Of a stretch of 64,000 nucleotides of DNA, positions 24,717-35,398 are shown piece by piece. The translations under genes were made by a program, and so were the position numbers. The number at the start of each line of letters is the position of its first letter. Position 1 is the first letter of the stretch. The notes under the pieces were generated by a model. The model saw only the letters and a list, made by a program, of their open reading frames with translations. It had not been told where the DNA came from and searched no databases. The DNA comes from Acytostelium subglobosum LB1 (lineage: Eukaryota > Evosea > Eumycetozoa > Acytosteliales > Acytosteliaceae): the NCBI RefSeq assembly GCF_000787575.1, contig NW_012236515.1:541892-605891 (forward strand). Direction: 5' to 3'.

Positions 24717-26021
24717 ATGTTCGACTTTGCAATCATTCCCATCACAATGATCATGATGGGTTGTTGCGCGAATGTCGTCTCACTCGAAGCCATCATCAAG
24801 TATGTATATAATGATACATCGACTAATAACAGCAATGATCTAACAAACAAACGAACGAATGAACGAATGATATAGAGCTGATGCAACACAGAGCCAGATG
24901 GTGACATTCTCTCAGTTTGTCTTTGTAGCGTTTATGGCATTCTTGACGAATATACAATGGAGTAGAGTGAAGCCACTGCCTCTGTACGTGCCAACGGGAT
25001 TCTTAAAGCGAAAGATACCATTGCGCATTTATGGACTCATGGTGTCCATCTTCTTTGTACTGTGCATCCTGAACAATTGGGCGCTGTCGTTCAACATCTC
25101 CCTACCATTTCACATGATATTTAGATCCAGCTCACTGCTGGCTACTGTCGTAATCAGCGCTATCTTTTACAAACGAAAGTTCACATTCAAACAGATCGTC
25201 TCATTGATCATGGTCACTGTTGGTATAACAATGGCAACATTTGGTTCAACTCCTGATCATGTATGATTCCAGTCCAATCATTCAATCAAACGTTCGATCA
25301 TTCATGTCACTGACAACTCACTACCCTTCATTCAATCATTCATACATTGTAGAAGAAGGCAATTAACATTGGAGAAGATAGTGCATCTATTGTATCATTC
25401 ATCATTGGTATTACCATGCTCACTGTTGCCATGTTCCTCTCGTCCATTCTTGGTCTGATACAAGAGACATCATATGCCAACTATGGCAAGGACTGTCATA
25501 GAGAGACCATATTCTATTCAGTAAGATTATGAATTGATTGAATGATTGACCGCCAGACTAACATAACCGATCTTACAACTATATAGCACTTCTTGGCACT
25601 TCCATTCTTTGCTTTGTTCACCAAGGACTTGACAAAGAACATCTTGGCGAATAATAACTCACCGGCTATTGGAGGTGATATACCCTTCATTCAGGACATT
25701 CCATCGCTTTGGTTCTATCTGTTGGTCAACGTGGTCACGCAGTACATTTGTATTCAGGGCGTGTTCATCCTGACGGGAAAGACCAGTACGCTCACATGCA
25801 CATTGGTGATCAGTTTGCGAAAGTTCATCAGTATCATCATATCTGTGCTCTACTTCCAGAATCCTTTCACTCCAATGCTCTGGGTGGCCACCGTACTCGT
25901 GTTGGTTGGCACATTCATCTACAGCGATCCATTCAAAGCCAAGGACAAGGCACCTCCATCACCTCCACCTCCCCAAGCGATCAAAGAGAAGGAGAAAGAG
26001 AAGATTAAGAAGCAGCAGTAA
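24717..26021 (+). CDS. Nucleotide-sugar transporter, SLC35B4 type (UDP-xylose/UDP-GlcNAc)
   Basis: Exons 24717-24799, 24876-25260, 25353-25520 and 25587-26021 join in phase to give 356 residues. About ten membrane helices are visible. The family signatures match SLC35B4/Yea4 closely: GCCANVVSLE at the N terminus, NNWALSFNISLPFHMIFRS, IQETSYANYGK, and YICIQGVFILTGK-T-LT-TLVISLRKF followed by ILYFQNPFT. These proteins move UDP-GlcNAc and UDP-xylose into the ER or Golgi lumen for glycosylation. The tail is Pro- and Lys-rich and ends in KKQQ, a dilysine-like pattern that could support ER retrieval. The gene is convergent with its downstream neighbour, with only 34 bases between the stop codons. 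Confidence 0.93.
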
Positions 26022-26055
26022 AAGTAGTATTTATATACATATACAATGACTTAGT

Positions 26056-29000
26056 CTAGTCGTCTGGAACGATCATCTTGGTTAAAGCAATCTCGTAATA
26101 ATCATCATAGTCGTATTCCTTGTCCTCGTCATCAATGTCGTCCATGCCGGATTCGCTGACGATGGCGCCATACTTGTCAAAGCTACCTCCATCCACTCCC
26201 ATGTGTCGTCGTCCGTCCTTTGTACCACTACTACTAATACTGGGCGAGTCATCGCCAACTTGTCTACTCATTAGAGTTGAGAACTCATTGTCCAGGTCTT
26301 CTTGAGCCTGGGGCGAGCCATAGTGTCCGCGAGTGATGAGGAACAGTTTGTGATTGAGGAAGTCACGGATGGAGTGACGGTAATGTAGGTAGATGTTGAC
26401 GACCAGGTGAACTGAGAAGATGACCACACTGGCAATGATGATCCAGTCCTCGACGGCAGACTCGAGGTCGTTGTCCAGGTACAGACAACAGATGAACAGA
26501 AGACTGAGTGAGACAAGCTCAATACGGTTCTCCTCGCGACGTTTGTAAGGCTGGCACTGTATCTGCATGACGACATTGATCAGCGAGACGGTCACCAACA
26601 GCAGTGCACGAAGTGGGTTGGTGATATCCATGATGGACATCAACACAATGAGTAGTCTTCGCACCAACAGTATCACATCCCAATAGTAGTACTGAGTCTT
26701 GTACTTGAGAAATGAACACTCCGTACACCTTGATGGTGGACGGCTCCTTCTGGCGATGTCTGTTCATGAACAGCAGAATGAACAGCACTAGCGGCATGCC
26801 CAGCACGACCGTCAGCATCGCGTAACTGACTTTGAGTGCTACGCCGTATGCCGTGCCTGAGCACTGAACAGAGATGTTGTTCACTAACACTTCGGAGCCA
26901 ATGCCAATGAGAGTGCAGAAGAACATTGAGAAGACTGATGTCGCCACGGGCGAGTAAACAAACAGCCATATCTTGATCAGTGCGCTGGCGAATGAATGTT
27001 GCATCTTTAGCTGTCCACTCTCCATCTGTGTGATCATTGTTATGTTGTTGTAGTTGTTACTGATGCTGCTGCGTACGTAGTGCTTGTAGAATGATCGCAT
27101 CAATGTGATGATACCAAGTATCGCGATCAATATCGGTGTGATCAGTAGTGTCAGGTAGTGTCGCTTGTAGAATGATAGTGGACCGGGACAGATTGATCCG
27201 ATGACTGAGGAGCCGCCACTGTCCAGACGGAAGTTGAGCAATGCCAGTATGCTAAAGTTGACGCCATTGGACAGCACCATGATGGTTTGGAAGAAGTAGA
27301 CGACAATGTTCATCACGCCTGAAGCCGTGTCAGAGGTGTGCGTCCACAGCACAATCACAACCATGGCAATGAAGAAGATGATGGCGATTGGAACACTGAT
27401 ATGGTCGCAATGCACACAGTTGCCCATCCATTGATAATAGTTTTCGGTCTCATTGCAGCTGCTACACTGCAGACCGAAGGTATGTGATTGGCATGTGTTG
27501 TTGCCAAGGCAACGACTTGAGCTGTGGCACTTGTAGACAACGCGTGGATACTCATTCTCGTCGTACCAGTAGCCTGGTCGAGCATCGACCTGCGTTCCAC
27601 CGGCGCAATATGAGTTGTCTGGACATGGCAAGCATGTCTGGCCATTGTATCCGTATGAGCCTAGCGGGCATTGGCTGCACAGTGTCCCTGAGGCGGTAGG
27701 TTGTTGGCCCGGGAAGCAAGCCATGATGGTGGGCAAAGGCGGCCATTTCGACAGGGATGATTGAACGGTCGTTGCATAGGAAGGTGATCGAGGCGGTATT
27801 GTTTACCTTGCCAATGAGCTGCACGTTTGTGAAGTTGGCGTATCCATTGACGACGGGCATCATGCTAATGGTCACCTCGTTGAGTCGCAGGTAGACCAAC
27901 TTGTTCAAGCTGACAGAGATTGGCACGGTCTGATTGAACAGGTCAATCACCGTGACATAGCCAGTGAATGTGGTCACGTTGGAGATGATCACCAAGGGGA
28001 ACTGACTCTCATCGAATTGCAGCTTGACTGGATTCGAAGCCATAATCAAACCGTATGGTGCCGTATTGTTGGTGAATATACACTCGACAATGGTGATCAT
28101 TTGCGACACGTAGGTAGGTCCAAACACTATGATGATTGCTCCTCCATCTTCCGCTTGATTAGATTCGAATGTACTACCACGTAATGCTACAATTCCCGAT
28201 GATGTCATTGATATTACACCTCCACTATAAGCAGTATTGTCTAAGGGGTTGAAGGTTGAGGGTTAGGCGAGGGCAAGGGCGAGGGTAAGGTGGGACCATA
28301 GATGGTACATACTATAGAAGTATGAGTGATCGATGTTGACTTGACTGTAGTCTGAGAGTGTGAAGACGGCGCCACGTGATCCATAGTTGGAGATGAAGGT
28401 TGAGTTGACAACATTGCACCAGGCAGATGAATCGATCATGATGAGTTGCTCCGCTTTGTTGTCGATGATTGTACTGTTGTTGATATTCACCTGGCCGCCC
28501 TGCTCGGTGTCGATCATCGTGTTGTAGTTATTGGATATCGTTGAACCGTGAAGGAAGAGCGTCGAGTCACTACTGACCACGACGAACGTTTGTGTGTTAT
28601 TGGTGATGGTCGAGTTGATGATGTAGACATCATTGAAGCGGATGAGCATTGTGCCCCGCTGGCTTTCAAACCTAGATCCTGTGATCACACTGTTGCTCGA
28701 TGAGAGCAGGAATGTGTAGGACGGTGAGTTGAAGTTGTTGTAGAATATACTGTCGGCAAGGTAGACATATGTTTGTGAAGAATAGACCACGCTGCCGGTG
28801 GTGTCGCGCACCTCACTGTCAAGAATGGTCAGCTCGCCCAAGAATGTGGAGACGATCATCAGCATCTGAACGTTGAAGATCTGCGTGTTGTTGATGGTGA
28901 GTGTCGACTCGGATGATTGGATCAGCGAGGCGTCCAGTAGCTTGCTATTCAGGTCACTGATGATGCTGTTGCGGATGGTCACGATCGAGCTCTCGGTGAT

Positions 29001-30683
29001 GAACAGGCCGATGCCCTGGAGGTCTTGCACATTGGTGATGTTGACATTGTCTATATCTACCGTGGACGATTGTGTGATGTACATGATTCCAAACTCGCCC
29101 AGGTAGTTGGTATTGTTGTTGAACACTGAGTCTGAGATCCAGGCCTGCGAGTGAGTGATGCACAGTGCACCATTGCGATGATTCAGGAATGATGAGGTCG
29201 TGATGTAGACGTCTGTCACCGATGACAACGAGGTCACACACTCTCCATCGTTGTTGGAGCTCTGGCCGCCATCAAACAAGCTTCCAGTGATGCTCACCGA
29301 GGTGGCGCGATCCACATATAGTGCGAACTCGTTTCGCGTTAACGTGGTATCGGTGATGTGTAGTCTTGCCGGCACAGTGAGTGCATTGAAGCTGAGCACA
29401 TTGACAGCCGGGCCGAATGAAGATGTGACCGATTGTGAACAGTTGGTGATCGTGCAATCGTTGAGATATAGGTCCACGTTTCCACTGGCCGTCACAACAC
29501 CCTTGTTGGCGTAGTCTCGACTGTTGATGACCAACACATTGCTCATGACCACCGTGCTGACCGATCCCTCGAGCAGCAGAGCCGCACCACCATTGACCAT
29601 TGCGCTCGAGTAGGCATTGGTGATGGTCACGTTGGCGATGTTCACCTGAATGATGCCACCGGCCACGTGGAACGCCTGTAGTCTGTCCTGGCCATTGATG
29701 ATGGTGCCGTCGCGTGAGGTGCCAATGATCGACACGGACTTTGTGATTGAGTACCAGAATGTGAAGCCGCAGTACACACCGTCCGCGAGGAAGATGTTGT
29801 ACGTTGGCATGATACGATACAGGGCCATTGAGAGTGAGGAGAATGGCGAGTTGGCAGATCCATCGCCATTGCGGTCTGATCCCTTGACCAAGTCCACATA
29901 GATATCGGATGAAATATATGATGGGTAGTTTGGCAGGACTGTCACGCCCGACAAGAAGAAGCCTTGGAAGTCATCGTTGCCCAATGACCTGGGCGACGAG
30001 TAGTCAAAGTCGCCAAAGTCGTTGACACTTCGGGTCGAGGTGAACTTGATCTTATTGGTGGGCGAGCTGAAGTTGAGGTAGTAGGAGATGTCTATGTGGT
30101 AGTCGATGATGTTTAGCGTGTTGGAGAGCACCATGACGTTTATGTCGTTGATGCTGACGCGGAAGGAGACGGACGACGACTTGATCTGGAAGGAGTTGGA
30201 CGAGCACGAGAAGTCGAGAAACATTGACATGTTGTTGGTGAATGGACGCACGTCAAAGTCCTGCTCCAAGGTGATCGAGCCCACTGTGCTACCTTCAAAG
30301 TATGCATAGAAGAAGCCTTCCAATGGTTTATATATCTGTCCACACATATCATCATCACAATATATTACTGAACGACCATTAGTCGATGTATTTCTCCATG
30401 GTGATGGCAGTTGATTTCCAACATTATAGAATCCCCAATCTCCAATGATAGGTTGTTCTGTCTCTGTTTATATATATATATTATTATTATTTGTTTGATT
30501 GAATGAGTGTGATTGAATGAATGAGTGAATGAGTGTGCGAGTGAGTATGAATGAGTGAGCGAGCGAATGAATGAATGATGATGCAAGTAACATACCTGTA
30601 CATTGTGGTTGTGCACTTATAGTATTGATTGATATTAATACTATCAATAATAATATTAACAAAGAAGTAGTATTTACATTCAT
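26056..30683 (-). CDS. Parallel beta-helix, Cys-rich, multipass surface protein (two apparent frameshifts)
   Basis: Exons (reverse strand) 30683-30596, 30457-28313 and 28240-26056 give about 1471 residues if two single-base insertions are ignored. A signal peptide (MNVNTTSLLILLLIVLISIN) leads into a Ser/Asn-rich ectodomain. From about residue 210 this becomes a long run of 'I-x-x-S-x-I-x-x-N' strands typical of right-handed beta-helices. A TNFR/EGF-like Cys cluster follows (GTLCSQCPLGSYG, CPDNSYCAGG). About nine membrane helices come next, including the WDVILLVRRLLIV helix and the CQPYKRREENRIELVSL motif seen in large protist TRP-like surface proteins. The acidic tail is cytoplasmic. Family likeness is from memory. 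A surface sensor or channel-like role is inference. Confidence 0.8.
26714..26720 (-). other. Apparent +1 frameshift in the beta-helix protein, membrane part
   Basis: The frame ending in KVYGVF must shift by one base to reach FLKYKTQYYYWDV, the start of the last membrane helices. Removing one base at GTTCATTT restores it. The only GT-AG pair nearby would make a 27-base intron, which I consider implausible. Confidence 0.6.
27741..27745 (-). other. Apparent +1 frameshift in the beta-helix protein, before the Cys cluster
   Basis: Removing one G from the GG in AATGGCCGCC (reverse strand) turns SIIPVEM into SIIPVEMPPLPTIMACFPG, which leads directly into the Cys-rich domain. Without this change the frame stops early and the Cys cluster has no start. 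Confidence 0.65.
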
Positions 30684-31072
30684 ATTATGTATATGTATCA
30701 TACAAATACAAAACAATAAACAATTGTCGTATCTGCAACAACAACAACAACAATGTTAAGTAATACTTAAGGACCCTTCCTTCGGCTCAACAATCAATCA
30801 TACGACCCATCTTATGATCAAAGTGTGGTAGTCTACACATGGTTGGCCCAAACTAAAATCATGATATTTGGTGATTTTTGATCATACTTGGATTGTCGAG
30901 AAAAGTTTTGGTAACATGACCTTCAACATTGTTTATGGAAATTAATATTATAATATTTATTATCCTTCTATATTAATGCCCTCCGGGGAACATTAACATT
31001 TTTAATCAGGTTGGAGTAAGTAGTGTACTATTGATACATGTAGATGTTGTTGTTATTGTTCCAATATTATTT
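30684..31072. other. Intergenic, no gene seen
   Basis: The promoter side of the beta-helix gene and 3' flank of the CaaX gene. AT-rich, with a CAACAACAA run at 30737-30752. No other feature is recognised. Confidence 0.6.
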
Positions 31073-31323
31073 TTACATAATAGTACAATCCCTGGGACCT
31101 TGTTCTGGACCTGGTCCAATACTTGATGCAGTGGTACATGAACCATTGGCAACTACGGGGGCGGAAGTAGTCTTTATGGTCTCCGCTGTAACATTTGATG
31201 GATGTGACACACCCTCACCCAAACGTTTAAATGATCCTAAAATATATTATAATTATTAATATTAATATTAGTAATAATAATAATTAAAGATTAAGGATTA
31301 CGGTACTTACCAAGAATAGTCAT
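31073..31323 (-). CDS. 58-residue CaaX-box micro-protein
   Basis: Reverse-strand exons 31323-31311 (13 bases) and 31236-31073 are joined across a 74-base, very AT-rich intron with good GTAAGT and TTTTAG borders. They give a 58-residue protein that starts MTILGSFKRLGEG and ends RDCTIM. The last four residues are a CaaX box (Cys-Thr-Ile-Met; Met at X favours farnesylation), which would anchor the peptide to membranes. The MTILGS start with an intron just after the fourth codon resembles small dictyostelid hssA/sigN-type genes, as I remember them. However, the Gly-rich body of those proteins is missing here. Neither exon stands out as an ordinary ORF. Coding support is the exact frame and splice fit; expression is unproven. 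Confidence 0.62.
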
Positions 31324-31349
31324 GGTTTAGATATATGTTAAGATTGTTG

Positions 31350-31384
<35 letters not shown>

Positions 31385-33239
31385 CAAGGTTGATTAATTT
31401 GAAATGATTGGAGTTGAATCAATGACTTAAATATGTTGTGCCCTTGACTAGATGGTTGAAGGAAGGAAGTAAGGAAGGGTGCGGGTCTTTCAGTCTAGTC
31501 CGCACCAATTAGGTTGGTGGACACACATGTCCCAATCCAAACAACACACATCATCAAAGGGTACAAGGTAGGCAGATGTTGTTGTTGTTGTTAATTGATT
31601 GATTGATTGAATGAATCAGTGATTGAATGAATTGATTGATTGATTGATTGGATCAGCTGTGTGTGAGTGAGTTGATGAGTGTTAATGTGTCCAACGGATC
31701 TCTAAATATAACTCTCTACTACACATCCCACCCAATCATTCATACAATCACTCATACAATCACTCATACAATCATTTACTAATATGGACACTACCTATTA
31801 TTGCCAAAGACAGATGACATGCTTACACCATTACATCTATTAGTGTGTGAGTGTGCGTGTGTTAGGGTAAGGTGGGACAATGATTTAGCCGTCAACACCA
31901 CATCCACCTCATCATCATGGTAAAGATCAACGTGAATCAGTGTTGGTGTGAGTGAGAGTGTGAGTGATACTCACTCAGAGGGTGGATCTTCGGGATGATG
32001 GTTACTGTGACATTGACCTTATATCGAGCAAATCTGATGGTGATGTAGACGACAGTCTGTCGTCAAAGGGTAGATCCGTATCACACCACACATAGTGGCT
32101 ATTGGTATGTGAACGATCTCTCATTATCACCCCCAACCTTCAATGATAGACTGTCAATCAGTCAGTCAGTCAGTCAGTCAGTCAGTCAGTCTGATTATCA
32201 ATCAATCCATCACTACTCTATCAATCAATAATAATGATATGACCTTGACTTACTTAAAGTGGTAAAATGAATCCATTACCCTTGTATCGCTCATGATCGA
32301 TACTACTACTAGACTGACTGTCTGTGAACAACAAACACACACGTCAATGATCAATGGTTGGCGTGCCTACCAACCTACCTTCTGACTCCATCGCACACAA
32401 TGGATTCGATTCAGTGTCAATCACGCAACCAAACACTCACTCCCACCCCCCAATCGCACAATGATGGTCACCAACAATGCGAGTGTACAACATTCATTCT
32501 TGGTGACCCATGACATGTCATTGATTAGAACCCTAAATACAATTAATTGTAAGTTTCTAATTATAATACACAAACATTATTACATATTTGTTTCACTTAC
32601 ACTTACTTCATCCCATCAACCAAACAAACATTCAATATTATTATTAATCATGATGTAGAATGTAGGTGACACACAAACAACTTAAATCGATCGATCCGCC
32701 AACAACAATACTATAGTACTCGTACCAAAGGTATCGTATCATTCATTTCCAAATGAGTGTGTGAAGTGATCGATCACTTAATACCGGTATGGCGATCCAC
32801 CAAGCAAAGCCCAACCATTCAGCCACTGGATTGATTGATTGATAAGGGGATGGATTATGAGTTTATGTCTGGAATGATGTGTCTATCACTATCTCACAAT
32901 CATGTTGATATCAACATCACAACATAGTGTGATTGATTGATGGATCAAACACTCTATCTCTTCTCACCTTTAGCTAAAGAGCGTGAATTAGAATGAAATT
33001 CCAGTGACTTCTGGTAACTCTGTTGGATTCATTTTTTGAAACTGGAATTATTCTCAGTTCTGCCTGTTTTGCTGGATATGCCTGGATCGCTGGAAATTTG
33101 AAAATCGAACATGTTATAAAGCATATTCAGAAGGTGAAGTATAATGTCATCGATAAGATAAACACAAACAAATATATCTAATACCAAAACATCAATCCAA
33201 TTCAATTAATTAATTTAATCAAACAATCAATCAAAAAAA
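31324..33239. other. Long intergenic region, repeats only
   Basis: About 1.9 kb without a supported gene. It holds TGAT runs (31351-31383, 31580-31660), CATACAATCACT repeats near 31740-31775, a CAGT run, and a perfect 7-base-pair hairpin GACGACA/TGTCGTC at 32048-32064. The 31350-31600 part is probably the promoter of the CaaX gene and has a TATTTAAG element upstream. The last 60 bases are an A-rich leader to the HEAT gene. The open frame at 32461-32658 lacks coding character. Confidence 0.6.
32154..32192. repeat. CAGT tetranucleotide microsatellite
   Basis: About nine consecutive GTCA/CAGT units, interrupted once at the left end. Simple repeat in intergenic DNA. Confidence 0.9.
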
Positions 33240-33878
33240 ATGAATCAAGTTATTGTCGAATGCATTAATGAAGCCTTTATCAACTTCAATGATCAACTGG
33301 ACAATGATACTGTATCATATATGAGTGGTCTCATTCAAGAATCTGAATCAATCGATGAGCTCCGTGAGCAGATTGATATTGTCATCAAGGACTTTGCACT
33401 GGACTTTGAACAGGATCGCAAGCCAATCGAGAAGCTGATCAGTCTGCTAAAGAAGAAGGCCGCCGTCGACTACTCGCTGGTGGAGGAGCGCCCCAAGTCG
33501 CACCTGGTCTGTGAGGTCGACCCCGAGGCAGAGCCGAGTCTCGACGACCCGAACCTCACCATGGATGGCTACCTACAATTAACTAGGTCTAAGAACCCAA
33601 TTACCCGTCGCATGGTGCTGCGCACGATGTGCCCATGCAAGGTCAAGGCCGACGTCGACCTGCTCTGGGCCCGCATCATGGAGATGGCGCACGACGAGGA
33701 TCCAAAGGTGCGCTACCAGGTCATGCACAACTTATGCGATGGATCCCCGCTCTGGCGCGAGGAGTCCGTCATCCAGACTCTGGAGGGAATGCACAACGAC
33801 CAAGATCCAAAGATCCGTCGTCGTATCCACAACATTCTCACTCACTACAAGCACACTGGCAAGTGGAACATCATGTAA
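33240..33878 (+). CDS. HEAT-repeat-like protein, single exon
   Basis: One exon of 212 residues with no intron. The N-terminal 75 residues are acidic and helical. The C-terminal half has paired helices with the spacing of HEAT repeats: ITRRMVLRTMCPCKVKAD, DEDPKVRYQVMHNLCDGSP, and DQDPKIRRRIHNILTHY, ending KWNIM. Such short HEAT proteins are protein-binding scaffolds and the specific role is unknown. The ATG sits directly after a run of eight A residues, a typical dictyostelid start context. The conserved pair of cysteines in MCPCKVK and the Cys in NLCDGSP are notable for a HEAT protein. Confidence 0.8.
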   Translation: MNQVIVECINEAFINFNDQLDNDTVSYMSGLIQESESIDELREQIDIVIKDFALDFEQDRKPIEKLISLLKKKAAVDYSLVEERPKSHLVCEVDPEAEPSLDDPNLTMDGYLQLTRSKNPITRRMVLRTMCPCKVKADVDLLWARIMEMAHDEDPKVRYQVMHNLCDGSPLWREESVIQTLEGMHNDQDPKIRRRIHNILTHYKHTGKWNIM

Positions 33879-34368
33879 ATGTTCCTGTCATTGTGCACTT
33901 GAAGACTGTTACCCAGCCCGCTGTTGCTGTTGCTGCTGCTGCTGCCACGTCTTGTGGCTGTCAGTTGTCTCCTGGTCCACGTCTATGTGGACGGGTCGTG
34001 TTGTCCAAAGACACCCTCGCTCCACGAGGGCGTCCGAGGACAGCTACTTGCAAAGGTACACTGGTTGGGCAACCTCTCCAACTGCATCTAGGATGAGGAC
34101 AACGTCTACTTTGAAGAAGGCGTTCATCTGGCTTTGGAGATGGAGGTGGAAGATAAGATTGCGGAGTGTGTCTCCTGACTGAATACAACATAGTCAGCAC
34201 TACTGGGACAGGCAAGCATGGAAGTTGGACATCATGCAACCCTGTTCCTCCAATCTTATCTTTATTATATGTACATATATCAAATATATAGCCTATGCTT
34301 TATTATTATAATGTAATATTGGAATAAAGATCACCATTTGTTCAACCAATCACTGAATAAGATATAGT
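33879..34368. other. Intergenic block with GC-rich, hairpin-dense segment
   Basis: Between the HEAT stop and the CBS stop. From about 33905 to 34245 the DNA is far more GC-rich than other spacers. Stems are visible at 33975-33992 (GTCCAC/GTGGAC), 34000-34044 (GTTGTCC/GGACAGC, one G-U) enclosing 34014-34030 (CCCTCG/CGAGGG), and 34063-34074 (GGTT/AACC). A short coding-like frame (DEDNVYFEEGVHLALEMEVE) starts near 34096. It could be a structured RNA, a gene remnant, or an unusual 3' UTR. Confidence 0.4.
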
Positions 34369-34892
34369 CTATTGTTGAGGTGGAGTAGGTTCCAGTATCC
34401 TTATGAGTAGGTCTAATAAGTCACTACGTGTACATATACCAACTAGTTTACCAGAATTGTCAACAACAGGTAGACCTCCAATATCGGCCACTCTAAGTAG
34501 TTTTGCAGCGTCCACTATTGGTGCATTCTCTTCAATTGTCAATGGATTACTCTTCATCACCATCTCCACCTTATGCATTGACAACTTATGTACTCTCTCC
34601 TCATTTGACTCTGGCAAGAATGGACTATCACAAGCCAATCTCAAGTCCCTATCTGTTATCATACCCTTTAAGTTTCCTGTTTCAATCATACCAGTTAGCC
34701 AAGTTGTTGTTTTGTAATATTAATTGAATGATACATACCAGACTCGTCAACTACTGGCAGACGATGGATTGCATGAGTGTTTAATGCTTTTAATGCTGTA
34801 TCCAAGGTTGATCCTACACATACACTGTGCACCTGATCAGACATCAAATGCTTTACTAATACGTTCATACTTGTAAGTGTATTCTTTCTCAT
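34369..34892 (-). CDS. CBS-domain pair protein
   Basis: Reverse-strand exons 34892-34739 and 34676-34369 (62-base intron, phase 1) give 153 residues. They encode two CBS motifs and little else: VHSVCVGSTLDTALKALNTHAIHRLPVVDESG-x-LKGMITDRDL, then NPLTIEENAPIVDAAKLLRVADIGGLPVVD-x-GKLVGICTRSDLL. Pairs like this form a Bateman module that binds adenosine nucleotides. Stand-alone versions regulate partners or sense energy state. There is no catalytic domain, signal peptide or membrane helix. The intron falls inside the first CBS motif, and both motifs are complete only after splicing. Confidence 0.9.
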
Positions 34893-35398
34893 TGAATATT
34901 AGTTAAAATATTCTAATATTATATATAATCTTTGTTGACTTCAAAGTTGAAGAAGATGAATGCACATTGGGACTTCAAGTACTTGTATCATGTTGTGTCC
35001 ATGTTGTATCCTGTCCTGTCATGTTGTGTTGTGTTTGTTTGTTCAGCACCCCACATGTCATTCATTGTTGTGTGTTCAAGATTTCCTTATTAGGTTGAGT
35101 GGTGGTAAATGAGAGCAATCTGGAAGTTCATTTCCTATTTAGTCACATCGAACAATGATCAAGATATATATATTATACTTATGATATATATCAATAAATA
35201 TTAAGTATTGTAATGATTGTAAGAATAGTGTTTTCTCATTTATTGACAACTTCACCGAAAATTCAATTTATTTGTTGATCCACCACCAGTATCAAACAAT
35301 TAAATGATCAAAAGTTAAAGGGGGCGTTCTTCATTTTTACTTTGTACACATAAATAAGAAATAGATAGATAGATATACAGATACAGATATAGTATAAG
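34893..35398. other. Intergenic, divergent promoter region
   Basis: Between the reverse-strand CBS gene and the forward UBX gene, so probably both promoters. AT-rich with a TGTTGTGT stretch near 35000 and a GATA-rich leader before the UBX start. No gene is seen. Confidence 0.6.

Noticed and set aside
32461-32658. 65-codon open frame in the long intergenic region
   Set aside because: It is hydrophobic, of mixed composition, without supporting context. A GTAAG site inside it is not matched by a sensible partner exon.
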